From Lacisediminimonas profundi (GTDB lineage: Bacteria > Pseudomonadota > Gammaproteobacteria > Burkholderiales > Burkholderiaceae_D), in NCBI RefSeq assembly GCF_008831265.1, contig NZ_VTTH01000008.1, positions 1 to 64,000 of the forward strand: a stretch of 64,000 nucleotides of DNA, written 5' to 3'. Below, piece after piece: positions 55,399-63,531 of the stretch (positions are counted from its first letter, which is position 1; every line of letters starts with the position of its first letter). The notes beneath the pieces were generated by a model. It searched no databases and was not told the origin of the DNA. It saw nothing but the letters and a program-made list of their open reading frames with translations. The position numbers and the translations under genes were made by a program.

Positions 55399-58180
55399 GA
55401 ATAAAACCCTGCTGCTTGTCGATGGCTCCAGCTATCTTTACCGCGCGTTCCACGCGCTGCCGGACCTGCGCAATGCGGAGGGAGCACCTACCGGCGCCAT
55501 ATACGGGATGATCAACATGCTGCGCAGGCTGCGCAGCGACTATCCGGCAGCATACATTGGGTGCGTGTTCGACGCAAAAGGTAAGACCTTCCGCGACGAT
55601 CTCTACCCGGAATACAAGGCGAATCGGGCCTCGATGCCGGAAGACCTGGCGCGCCAGATCGGCCCGATCCACGAAGCGGTGCGTGCCATGGGCTGGCCCA
55701 TCCTGGAGGTGGCGGGGATAGAGGCCGATGACGTGATCGGCACGCTGACCGTGGAAGCCACCAGGCAGGGCCTGCAGACCGTGGTCTCCACCGGCGACAA
55801 GGACCTGGCGCAACTGGTCAACGAGCATGTCACGCTGGTCAATACCATGAGCAACGAGCGCCTCGACCGCGCGGGAGTGATCGCGAAGTTCGGCGTTCCG
55901 CCCGAGCGTATCGTCGACTACCTGAGCCTGGTCGGCGACACCGTCGACAATGTGCCCGGCGTGGAAAAGGTGGGTCCGAAAACAGCAGCCAAGTGGATCA
56001 GCCAGTATGGCTCGCTTGATGCGATCATCGAAAGCGCCGAAAAGATCGGCGGCGCCGTGGGCGAAAACCTGCGCCGCGCGCTCGATTGGCTGCCGCAGGC
56101 GCGGGTGCTGGTCACGGTAAAGACCGACTGCGACCTGACCAGCCACATGGCGTCGATCCCGGAGTCGCTCGCACACAAGCCGGAAGACCGGCCGGCGCTG
56201 CGCGACTTCTTCGCCCGCAATGGCTTCAAGACCTGGTTGCGCGAGCTGAACGCGGAACTGGGGCCGGCGACCCAGGCCGGAGGCCCGGCTGTAACCCCGG
56301 CCAGCGGCGCGCAGGGCGGGCTGTTCGATGCGCCCATGACCTCGACGACGGTAGTGGCGGTGGCGCCGGTACCGGCGGTCGCCTACGAGACCGTGCTGAC
56401 GCAAGAGCAGCTCGACACCTGGCTGCAGCGCATTGACCGCGCTGCGCTCACGGCATTCGATACCGAGACCACCAGCCTGGACCAGATGCAGGCGGAGCTG
56501 GTCGGCCTCTCGCTGAGCTGCGAACCCGGGGTGGCGGCCTATATTCCGGTGGCACACAAATATCCCGGCGCGCCCGAGCAACTGGGCCGGGACTACGTGC
56601 TGGCCCGCATGAAGCCATGGCTGGAGGACGATGCCAAGCCAAAGGTCGGCCAGAACCTGAAGTACGACAGCCATGTGCTTGCCAACCACGGCATTGGATT
56701 GCGCGGCATCGTGCACGACACGCTGCTCGAATCCTATGTTTTCGAAGCGCACCGCAGCCACGACATGGATAGCCTGGCGCTGCGCCACCTGGAGCGCAAG
56801 ACCATCACCTTCCAGGAAGTGTGCGGCAAGGGCGCCTCGCAGATCTGTTTCGACCAGGTCGAGCTGGAGCGCGCCACCGAGTATGCGGCCGAAGATGCGG
56901 ACGTCACGCTGCAATTGCATCAAGCCATGTGGCCGCACATCGAGCAGAGCGACAAGCTGCGCTACGTCTATGAAAAGATAGAGATCCCGACCGCGGTCGT
57001 CCTGCAGAAAATGGAGCGCAATGGCGTGCTGGTCGATGCCCACCTGCTGGAAGTGCAGTCGGGCGAACTGGGCCGGCGCATGCTGGAGATCGAGCAGCAG
57101 GCCTATGAACTGGCAGGGCAGCCGTTCAACCTCGGATCGCCAAAGCAGATTGGCGAAGTGTTCTTCGACAAGCTGAAGTTGCCGGTCCTGAAAAAGACGC
57201 CGTCCGGATCGCCATCGACTGACGAGGAAGTGCTGCAGAAACTGGCCGAAGATTATCCCTTGCCGCGGGTGCTGCTGGATTATCGCAGCCTGTCGAAGCT
57301 GAAGTCCACCTACACCGACAAGCTGCCGCGCATGATCAACCAGCGCACCGGCCGGGTACACACGAACTATGGCCAGGCGACCGCAGTCACCGGCCGGCTG
57401 GCGTCGAACGATCCCAACCTGCAGAACATCCCGGTGCGCACGACGGAAGGCCGGCGCATCCGCCACGCCTTCATCGCGCCGCCGGGCAGCGTGATCCTTT
57501 CTGCCGATTATTCGCAGATCGAGCTGCGCATCATGGCCCACCTGTCGGGCGACGAGAACATGTTGCGCGCCTTTGCGCAGGGTGAAGACATCCACCGCGC
57601 GACCGCGGCCGAAATCTTCGGCATCGCCCCGGCCGATGTCGCCAGCGAGCAGCGGCGCTATGCGAAGGTGATCAATTTCGGGCTGATCTACGGCATGAGC
57701 GCGTTCGGCTTGGCGGGCAACCTGGGCATCGAGCGCAGCGCAGCGCAGATGTACATCGACAAATATTTCATGCGATTCGCCGGCGTCAAGCAGTTCATGG
57801 ACGAGACGCGCGCGCAGGCCAAGGCAAACGGCTATGTCGAGACCGTGTTTGGCCGGCGGCTGTGGCTGCCGGAAATCAATTCGCCCAATGGCCCGCGCCG
57901 GCAAGGCGCCGAGCGCGCCGCGATCAATGCCCCGATGCAGGGCACGGCGGCGGACCTGATCAAGCTGTCGATGATCGCGGTCCAGCATTGGCTTGAAGAG
58001 TCCGCCATGAAGACCCTGCTGATCATGCAGGTGCATGACGAACTGGTGCTGGAAGTGCCCGGCGAGGAACTGGATGTCGTGCGGGAACGCATTCCGGCGC
58101 TGATGGCAGGTGTGGCGGCGCTGCGGGTGCCGCTGCTGGCCGAGGTCGGCGTGGGCAAGAACTGGGAAGAAGCGCATTAA
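55397..58180 (+). CDS. polA: DNA polymerase I
   Basis: A 927-residue family A polymerase for Okazaki maturation and repair. The N-terminal 5'-3' exonuclease starts MNKTLLLVDGSSYLYRAFHALP with the flap-nuclease helix EADDVIGTL and helix-hairpin-helix VPGVEKVGPKTAAKW. The 3'-5' proofreading site is intact (TAFDTETTSLD near 352). Polymerase motif A is ILSADYSQIELRIMAHLSG near 700, motif B RRYAKVINFGLIYGMSAFGLA, and motif C MQVHDELVLEV near 877. No ribosome site is visible before the ATG, whose CATG overlaps the start of the divergent LOG gene. Confidence 0.96.
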   Translation: MNKTLLLVDGSSYLYRAFHALPDLRNAEGAPTGAIYGMINMLRRLRSDYPAAYIGCVFDAKGKTFRDDLYPEYKANRASMPEDLARQIGPIHEAVRAMGWPILEVAGIEADDVIGTLTVEATRQGLQTVVSTGDKDLAQLVNEHVTLVNTMSNERLDRAGVIAKFGVPPERIVDYLSLVGDTVDNVPGVEKVGPKTAAKWISQYGSLDAIIESAEKIGGAVGENLRRALDWLPQARVLVTVKTDCDLTSHMASIPESLAHKPEDRPALRDFFARNGFKTWLRELNAELGPATQAGGPAVTPASGAQGGLFDAPMTSTTVVAVAPVPAVAYETVLTQEQLDTWLQRIDRAALTAFDTETTSLDQMQAELVGLSLSCEPGVAAYIPVAHKYPGAPEQLGRDYVLARMKPWLEDDAKPKVGQNLKYDSHVLANHGIGLRGIVHDTLLESYVFEAHRSHDMDSLALRHLERKTITFQEVCGKGASQICFDQVELERATEYAAEDADVTLQLHQAMWPHIEQSDKLRYVYEKIEIPTAVVLQKMERNGVLVDAHLLEVQSGELGRRMLEIEQQAYELAGQPFNLGSPKQIGEVFFDKLKLPVLKKTPSGSPSTDEEVLQKLAEDYPLPRVLLDYRSLSKLKSTYTDKLPRMINQRTGRVHTNYGQATAVTGRLASNDPNLQNIPVRTTEGRRIRHAFIAPPGSVILSADYSQIELRIMAHLSGDENMLRAFAQGEDIHRATAAEIFGIAPADVASEQRRYAKVINFGLIYGMSAFGLAGNLGIERSAAQMYIDKYFMRFAGVKQFMDETRAQAKANGYVETVFGRRLWLPEINSPNGPRRQGAERAAINAPMQGTAADLIKLSMIAVQHWLEESAMKTLLIMQVHDELVLEVPGEELDVVRERIPALMAGVAALRVPLLAEVGVGKNWEEAH

Positions 58181-58190
58181 GGCGCATTGA
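58171..58190 (+). repeat. 10-bp tandem duplication over the polA stop codon
   Basis: AGCGCATTAA (ending in the polA TAA) is followed directly by GGCGCATTGA; eight of ten bases agree. Confidence 0.5.
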
Positions 58191-58321
58191 CAGCGGGGCC
58201 GGGCCCGGGGTCTCCGCGGTCGCCTGTGCGCCGCCGTGATTCTCGTTATGATCCAGTGCACGCTGGATCTGGCAGGGACAGGCAGCGACGGGATTTTCAA
58301 CCATGACGACAGGAGCGGAGA

Positions 58322-59206
58322 ATGAGTAACATGGAACGGGATATCGACAGTCTGGCCCCGGCTACATCGCTGCGCGAGGGCACTGACCGCCGCGGCTTCA
58401 TAAAGACGGCGCTGGGGACGGGATTCGCCGCTGCCGCATTGCCGGTGGTGGCGCAGAATGTGGTCAAGACCGATACCGCCGGCCTGACTGCCGGTGAAGT
58501 GACGATCAATGTCAAGGGTCAGAACGTGCCGGTGTACCGGGCACAGCCGGCGGGCAAGACAGGATTGCCGGTGATCCTGGTGATCTCGGAGATTTTCGGT
58601 GTCCACGAGCACATCGCCGACGTCGCGCGCCGCTTTGCCAAGCAGGGCTACATGGCGCTCGCGCCGGAGCTGTTCATACGCCAGGGCGATCCGACTTCCT
58701 ATGGCACCATGGCTGACCTGATCCGCGAAGTGGTTTCCAAGGTGCCGGACGAGCAGGTGATGGGCGACCTCGATGCCGTGATGGCCTGGGCTCGGGAAAA
58801 CGGCGGCAATACCCAAAAGGCTGGCATCACCGGCTTTTGCTGGGGCGGCCGCATCACCTGGCTGTATGCCGCGCATAACCCGCAGATGAAGGCCGGTGTC
58901 GCCTGGTATGGCCGCCTGGTGGGCGACAAGACTGCGCTGACGCCGCGACATCCGGTCGATATCGGGCCGCAGCTGAAGGTGCCGGTGCTTGGACTCTATG
59001 GCGGCAAGGACACCGGCATTCCGCTGGCCAGCGTCGACCAGATGAAGGCAGCGCTGGCCCAGGGCAGCAGCGGGTCGCAGTTTGTCGTCTATCCGAATTC
59101 GCCTCATGCGTTCCACGCGGACTACCGCCCCAGCTATGTCCAGGCTGATGCGAAGGACGGCTGGGACAAGGCGCTGGGCTGGTTCCGCACGCACGGCGTC
59201 GGCTGA
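58322..59206 (+). CDS. Dienelactone hydrolase family protein, Tat-exported
   Basis: A 294-residue alpha/beta hydrolase. TDRRGFIKTALGTGFAAAALPVVAQ is a twin-arginine signal, placing the enzyme in the periplasm. The nucleophile elbow is GFCWGG with Cys, as in dienelactone hydrolase; the acid is in LGLYGGKDTGIP and the His in NSPHAFHADYRPSY. VILVISEIFGVHEHIADVARRFAKQGYMALAPELF is typical. Ring-cleavage genes are not nearby, so a general esterase or lactonase role is as likely. GGAGCGGAGA precedes the ATG. Confidence 0.9.
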   Translation: MSNMERDIDSLAPATSLREGTDRRGFIKTALGTGFAAAALPVVAQNVVKTDTAGLTAGEVTINVKGQNVPVYRAQPAGKTGLPVILVISEIFGVHEHIADVARRFAKQGYMALAPELFIRQGDPTSYGTMADLIREVVSKVPDEQVMGDLDAVMAWARENGGNTQKAGITGFCWGGRITWLYAAHNPQMKAGVAWYGRLVGDKTALTPRHPVDIGPQLKVPVLGLYGGKDTGIPLASVDQMKAALAQGSSGSQFVVYPNSPHAFHADYRPSYVQADAKDGWDKALGWFRTHGVG

Positions 59207-59240
59207 GGCCGGCGGACTGGCGGTTTGGCGGGGTTCGCGC

Positions 59241-59273
59241 CGGGATTGCACCGGGTTTGCACCGGGTCTGCGA
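59241..59273 (+). repeat. 11-bp tandem repeat after the dienelactone hydrolase gene
   Basis: CGGGATTGCAC, CGGGTTTGCAC and CGGGTCTGCGA follow without gaps, 34 bases past the stop codon and before a TATAAT (59294-59299) that could serve the ZIP gene. Confidence 0.65.
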
Positions 59274-59328
59274 ATACCCCGCCAGCGATGCTTTATAATC
59301 TCCGGCTTGTTTTTGTACCGAGGTTCCC

Positions 59329-60111
59329 ATCAACTCCACGCTGCTCTATATCCTGCTGGCCACCGCGATTGCCGGTGCGCTGAGCATCAGTGCGGCCGCG
59401 CTGTTCTCGTTTTCACTGCTGTCGCGCATGGTGGACCGGATGGTGAGCATGTCGGTCGGCATCCTGCTCGCGACCTCCTTGCTGCACGCGCTGCCCGAAG
59501 CATTCGAATCCCAAGCCGATCCGCGGACGCTGTTCGCAACCCTGCTCGCCGGCTTGTTCGGATTTTTCCTGCTGGAGAAATTGGCGATTCTGCGCCACTC
59601 GCACCACCATGAGGGCGACGGTCACGGGCATGAACATGGTCATGACCGGCACGAGGCCGGCCGCTCCGGCTGGATGATCCTGGTCGGCGATGGCCTGCAC
59701 AATTTCACTGACGGGATACTGATTGCGGCAGCTTTCATCGCCGACCCGAAGCTTGGGCTGGTTACGGCGATTGCCATCACCGCGCACGAGATACCACAGG
59801 AGGTCGGCGACTTCATCGTGCTGATGAATGCGGGCTTTACCCGCGCCCGCGCCTATGTGTACAACCTGGTGTCGAGCGCGATGGCGGTGATTGGCGGGGT
59901 GGTCGGGTACCTGACGCTGGGCCAGGGCGCGCAGTGGATTCCGTATGTGCTGGTGCTGGCCTCGTCAGGCTTCATCTATATCGCCGTCAGCGACCTGATG
60001 CCGCAGATGCAGCGTCGGGCAACGGTACGGGAGACCGTGCCACAGGTTTTCCTGATCAGTGCCGGCGTCGTGATCGTGCTGCTCCTGGCCCAGGTCACCG
60101 GGCGCCATTAG
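59329..60111 (+). CDS. ZIP family metal transporter, apparent ATC start
   Basis: A ZIP (ZupT-like) divalent metal importer. With the frame counted from ATC 59329 it has 260 residues and begins with the hydrophobic LLYILLATAIAGALSISAAALFSFSLLSRMVDR, which aligns with the first membrane helix of relatives. The first ATG (59428) would remove that helix and leave 227 residues. GAGG lies six bases before the ATC, and an in-frame TAA closes the frame at 59296. A His-rich cytoplasmic loop (HSHHHEGDGHGHEHGHD) and the metal-site helix LVGDGLHNFTDGILIAAAF with HEIPQEVGDF are clear. ATC initiation or a recent ATG loss are the alternatives. Confidence 0.85.
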   Translation: MNSTLLYILLATAIAGALSISAAALFSFSLLSRMVDRMVSMSVGILLATSLLHALPEAFESQADPRTLFATLLAGLFGFFLLEKLAILRHSHHHEGDGHGHEHGHDRHEAGRSGWMILVGDGLHNFTDGILIAAAFIADPKLGLVTAIAITAHEIPQEVGDFIVLMNAGFTRARAYVYNLVSSAMAVIGGVVGYLTLGQGAQWIPYVLVLASSGFIYIAVSDLMPQMQRRATVRETVPQVFLISAGVVIVLLLAQVTGRH

Positions 60112-60118
60112 CAGCCGG

Positions 60119-60967
60119 TCAGGCCGCGCCGGTCGCTACCGGCCGCTGCGGATCCGCGCACCATTCGCTCCACGATCCCGGATACAGCGCGGCACCGGCC
60201 AGTCCGGCCACTTCCATTGCCAGCAGGTTGTGACATGCCGTCACGCCGGAACCGCATTGCATGACCGTCAGCGCCGGCGTGCCCAGCAGCGCCGAAAATT
60301 CCGCCCGTAATTCACTCGCCGGCCTGAAACGTCCGGCCGCGTCGAGGTTGTCCTTGAAAAAGCGGTTGCGCGCCCCCGGAATATGGCCGCCGACCGGATC
60401 CAGTGTCTCGTTCTCGCCGCGGAATCGGTCCGGCGCACGGGCATCGATGATGGTCAGCGACGACGCCGCGAGAAGTTCGGATGCATTGACCGTCCTGGCC
60501 AGCGAGGGCCGTATCGTGATTGTGCCTGCCGGCCGCGTCCCGGCGTCGGTCGACAGCGGTTTTCCAGACGCAGTCCAGGCCGCCAGGCCGCCGTCGAGCA
60601 CTGCAACGGCTTCGTGCCCGACCCAGCGCAGCATCCACCACAACCGGGCCGCGAACATGCCGCCCTGGGCGTCATAGGCGACCACCTGCGACTGCGGGTT
60701 TACTCCCCAGCGGCGCAGCGTGGCGATGAAGGCTTCGGGCGATGGCAGCGGATGCCGGCCGCGGAACTCGCCGTTCGGACCGGGCGATTTGTCGGAAAGC
60801 TCGGTCTCGATATCGACGTACTGCGCTGTCGGGATGTGGCCGGCCTCCCAGGCGCGGCGACCGGTTTGCGGGTCGCCAAGGTCGTGCCGGCAGTCAAGCA
60901 CGACCCAGTCGGGGTCCTGCAAGTGCGCCGCCAGTTCTGCGGCGCCGATCAATGTGGCAGTGCTCAT
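60119..60967 (-). CDS. 3-mercaptopyruvate sulfurtransferase/rhodanese
   Basis: A 282-residue tandem rhodanese-domain protein. WVVLDCRHDLGDPQTGRRAW starts the inactive first domain, and the second carries the catalytic Cys in VMQCGSGVTACHNLLAM; the CGSGVTA loop is the type of mercaptopyruvate sulfurtransferases. VGGHIPGARNRFFKDNLD is also typical. The ATG at 60967 overlaps the stop of the Rieske gene (ATGA), so both are co-translated. Confidence 0.9.
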   Translation of the reverse strand: MSTATLIGAAELAAHLQDPDWVVLDCRHDLGDPQTGRRAWEAGHIPTAQYVDIETELSDKSPGPNGEFRGRHPLPSPEAFIATLRRWGVNPQSQVVAYDAQGGMFAARLWWMLRWVGHEAVAVLDGGLAAWTASGKPLSTDAGTRPAGTITIRPSLARTVNASELLAASSLTIIDARAPDRFRGENETLDPVGGHIPGARNRFFKDNLDAAGRFRPASELRAEFSALLGTPALTVMQCGSGVTACHNLLAMEVAGLAGAALYPGSWSEWCADPQRPVATGAA

Positions 60968-62070
60968 GGCGTGACCTCGATGCGCGAGCGGTACCATTCA
61001 TGGAAGTGCTGCATGCCGTCTTCCATCGGCGACTGGTAGGGGCCGACTTCGTTGACGCCGCGGTCGAGCAGGATCTTGCGTCCGGCATCCATGCGCAGCG
61101 CAATCTCGTCGTCCTCGATGCAGGTCTCCATGTAGGCGGCGCGTTCGGCCTCGACGAATTCCCGCTCGAAATGCACGATCTCTTCCGGGTAATAGAACTC
61201 GACCACGTTGGTGGTCTTTTGCGGACCCTTCGGCCACAGGGTCGAGACCACCAGCACATGCGGGTACCACTCGACCATGATGTTCGGGTAAAGCGTCAGC
61301 CAGATGGCGCCGTAGGGCGGCGCTTCGCCGTTGCGGAACTTCAGCACCTGCTCCTGCCAGCGCTGGTAGGCCGGCGAGCCTGATTTCCGGAGCGACTGGT
61401 TCACGCCGACGGTCTGCACACTGTACTGTTCGCCGAACTCCCATTTCAGGTCCGAGCAACTGACAAAATTGCCCAGGCCCGGATGGAACGGCTCGACGTG
61501 GTAATCCTCGAGGTAGACCTCGATGAAGGTCTTCCAGTTGTAATCGCAGTCGTGGACCTCGACGTGATCGAGCATGTAGCCGCTGAAGTCGAGTTCGCGC
61601 ATCACACCGAGTTCGCCGAGCATGCTGGCGACGTCCATGCCGTTCTTTTCAAACAGCAGGCCGTTCCATGATTGCAGGGGCGTTTTCGACAGGTTCAGAC
61701 AGGGCGTCTCGCCGAAATGCGGCGCGCCTATAAGTTGGCCCGTCAGGTCATAGGTCCAGCGATGCAGCGGACAGACGATATTCCGGGCGTGCCCGCGGCC
61801 ATTGAACATTTTCGCCTGCCGGTGCCGGCATACGTTCGACAGCAGCTCTATGCCCTGCGGGCTGCGCACCAGCATCCGGCCTTCGTTTTCCCATGGCAGG
61901 GTTGCAAAGTCGCCGTTCCCGGGAACCATGAGTTCGTGCCCTGCATAGCGCGGGCCCTGCTGGAATAGAAGCTGCGTTTCCTGCTGCAGCAGCTTTTCGT
62001 CAAAGTAGACGCCGACCGGAAGTTGCGCGTTCGAGCGCGCGAGTTTGGCAAGAGTAGCCAAATCGGACAT
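60964..62070 (-). CDS. Rieske non-heme iron oxygenase, alpha subunit type
   Basis: A 368-residue oxygenase. The Rieske cluster ligands are in NVCRHRQAKMF and NIVCPLHRWTYDLTGQLIG (Cys-X-His...Cys-X2-His). The mononuclear iron site is in NWKTFIEVYLEDYHVEPFHPGL with two His. Homologues in this position are annotated as aromatic ring-hydroxylating or choline/carnitine-type monooxygenases; no beta subunit or reductase gene is adjacent. The start at 62070 is preferred because GGGGGTGGGG lies before it. The stop overlaps the sulfurtransferase start. Substrate unknown. Confidence 0.88.
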   Translation of the reverse strand: MSDLATLAKLARSNAQLPVGVYFDEKLLQQETQLLFQQGPRYAGHELMVPGNGDFATLPWENEGRMLVRSPQGIELLSNVCRHRQAKMFNGRGHARNIVCPLHRWTYDLTGQLIGAPHFGETPCLNLSKTPLQSWNGLLFEKNGMDVASMLGELGVMRELDFSGYMLDHVEVHDCDYNWKTFIEVYLEDYHVEPFHPGLGNFVSCSDLKWEFGEQYSVQTVGVNQSLRKSGSPAYQRWQEQVLKFRNGEAPPYGAIWLTLYPNIMVEWYPHVLVVSTLWPKGPQKTTNVVEFYYPEEIVHFEREFVEAERAAYMETCIEDDEIALRMDAGRKILLDRGVNEVGPYQSPMEDGMQHFHEWYRSRIEVTP

Positions 62071-62207
62071 CCCCACCCCCAAATTAATTTGCACCAACCT
62101 AAGAGAGAAAGAATCCGCAAAAACCTGTGTTCAAACGAGATGAAGAGGAGATTTTGGACAGAACCGACGATTATACCCTGAGACCCTTGTCGCGAAATAC
62201 TTAAGCG

Positions 62208-62237
62208 AATGCCAATCAATGCGAATCAATGCCCATG
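62208..62237 (+). repeat. 10-bp tandem repeat in the Rieske-xseB intergenic region
   Basis: AATGCCAATC, AATGCGAATC and AATGCCCATG are adjacent. The rest of this 287-base gap has no gene that I can support; TAAAAT at 62321 is a possible xseB -10 element. Confidence 0.6.
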
Positions 62238-62357
62238 GCCATTCTTGCGGGCAACAACAGAATTGATGTCCGACAGCCGCCCAGTCATGCCGCGAGCGAA
62301 CCTGGAATGGGGGTTTGGACTAAAATAGAGGGTTCACCACCCCGACTGCATGTATAT

Positions 62358-62615
62358 ATGGCACAACCCCCCGTCAATGGCGATGCGTCCGCATCCTTCG
62401 AGGAGGCGATGGCTGAACTGGACAAGCTGGTGGCTCAGATGGAGTCCGGCCAGTTGCCGCTGGAGGCATCGATTGCCGCCTACCAGCGCGGCTCGGAACT
62501 CATCAAATTCTGTGCGGCCCGTCTCGATCGGGTCGAGAACCAGGTCAAGGTGCTGGAAGGCGACATGCTCAAGCCGTTTGCGGGAGATAGTGTGCAGTCC
62601 GGGGCTGACGAATGA
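62358..62615 (+). CDS. xseB: Exodeoxyribonuclease VII small subunit
   Basis: An 85-residue helical-hairpin protein that binds XseA. SFEEAMAELDKLVAQMESGQLPLEASIAAYQRGSELIKFCAARLDRVENQVKVLE is the complete family domain. The ATG at 62358 sets the usual length. Its TGA overlaps the ispA ATG (ATGA at 62612-62615), and the junction carries three 12-bp repeats. xseB-ispA-dxs is a conserved proteobacterial order. Confidence 0.94.
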   Translation: MAQPPVNGDASASFEEAMAELDKLVAQMESGQLPLEASIAAYQRGSELIKFCAARLDRVENQVKVLEGDMLKPFAGDSVQSGADE

Positions 62616-63529
62616 GGCAAGACAAGAGGCAAGACGAGACGCAAGACGATTTTGCAGGGTGGGCCGGGCTGGTGCAGGCGCAGATGGAAGAGGCACTGGA
62701 CTCCTTTCTTCCCCAGCCGGGACAGGTGCCCTCCAGCTTGCATGAAGCGATGCGTTATGCGGTGCTGGATGGCGGCAAGCGCGTCCGGCCGCTGCTGGTG
62801 TTCGCAGCCGGAGAGTTGGTGAAGGCGCCGCCCGCAGCCTTGGCCAGCGCGGCGGCGGCGGTGGAAATGATTCACGCGTATTCGCTGGTGCATGACGACA
62901 TGCCCTGCATGGACGACGATGAATTGCGGCGCGGCAAGCCGACGGTGCACGTCAAGTTTGGCGAGGCGATGGCGCTGCTGGCGGGCGACGCCTTGCAGGC
63001 GCAGGCCTTCATGGTGCTGGCGGGCGGCGCAGGCAGTGCGCCCAACCGGCTGGCGATGGTGTCATTGCTGGCCTCGGCTGCCGGCTCGGCCGGCATGTGC
63101 GGCGGACAGGCGATCGACCTGGCCAGCGTGGGTGTCGCGCTGTCCTTGCCGGAACTGGAACAGATGCACAGGCTGAAAACCGGGGCGCTGCTGCGGGCCT
63201 CGGTGTTGCTCGGGGCACTATGCGGTTCCGATTCGCTGGGTGGGCCCGAGCGCGCTGCGCTGGAGGCGTACTCGAATGCGGTCGGACTGGCCTTCCAGGT
63301 GGTTGACGACGTACTGGACGCTACCGCCGATTCGCAGACGCTGGGCAAGACCGCGGGCAAGGATGCGCAGGACAACAAGCCGACTTATGTGTCGATGCTG
63401 GGGCTGGAGCAATCGCGGGCGCTGGCAGCCCAGTTGAGAAATGAAGCTCATGCTGCAGTGGCAATGTGGGGTGAGGACGCGATTCGCCTGCGCCAGCTGG
63501 CAGACCTGATCGTGCACCGGAAAGCATAG
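62612..63529 (+). CDS. ispA: Farnesyl/geranyl diphosphate synthase
   Basis: A 305-residue trans-prenyltransferase building C15 diphosphate from IPP and DMAPP for ubiquinone and undecaprenyl chains. The first Asp-rich motif is [18 protein letters not shown] near residues 90-107 and the second [18 protein letters not shown] is the IPP site. The first thirteen residues ([13 protein letters not shown]) are an unusual charged tail encoded by 12-bp tandem repeats at the xseB junction. Confidence 0.95.
   Translation: MRQDKRQDETQDDFAGWAGLVQAQMEEALDSFLPQPGQVPSSLHEAMRYAVLDGGKRVRPLLVFAAGELVKAPPAALASAAAAVEMIHAYSLVHDDMPCMDDDELRRGKPTVHVKFGEAMALLAGDALQAQAFMVLAGGAGSAPNRLAMVSLLASAAGSAGMCGGQAIDLASVGVALSLPELEQMHRLKTGALLRASVLLGALCGSDSLGGPERAALEAYSNAVGLAFQVVDDVLDATADSQTLGKTAGKDAQDNKPTYVSMLGLEQSRALAAQLRNEAHAAVAMWGEDAIRLRQLADLIVHRKA
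62614..62649 (+). repeat. Three 12-bp tandem units at the xseB-ispA junction
   Basis: GAGGCAAGACAA, GAGGCAAGACGA and GACGCAAGACGA follow without gaps. The first overlaps the xseB stop and ispA start; all three are translated as the [12 protein letters not shown] tail of IspA. Confidence 0.88.
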
Positions 63530-63531
63530 AT

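Noticed and set aside
55160-59251. Open minus-strand frame of more than 1,300 codons opposite polA and the dienelactone hydrolase
   Set aside because: It is a shadow of high-GC codon use: Arg, His, Gln and Asp-rich, no domain, no ribosome site, and it spans two clearly real genes on the other strand.
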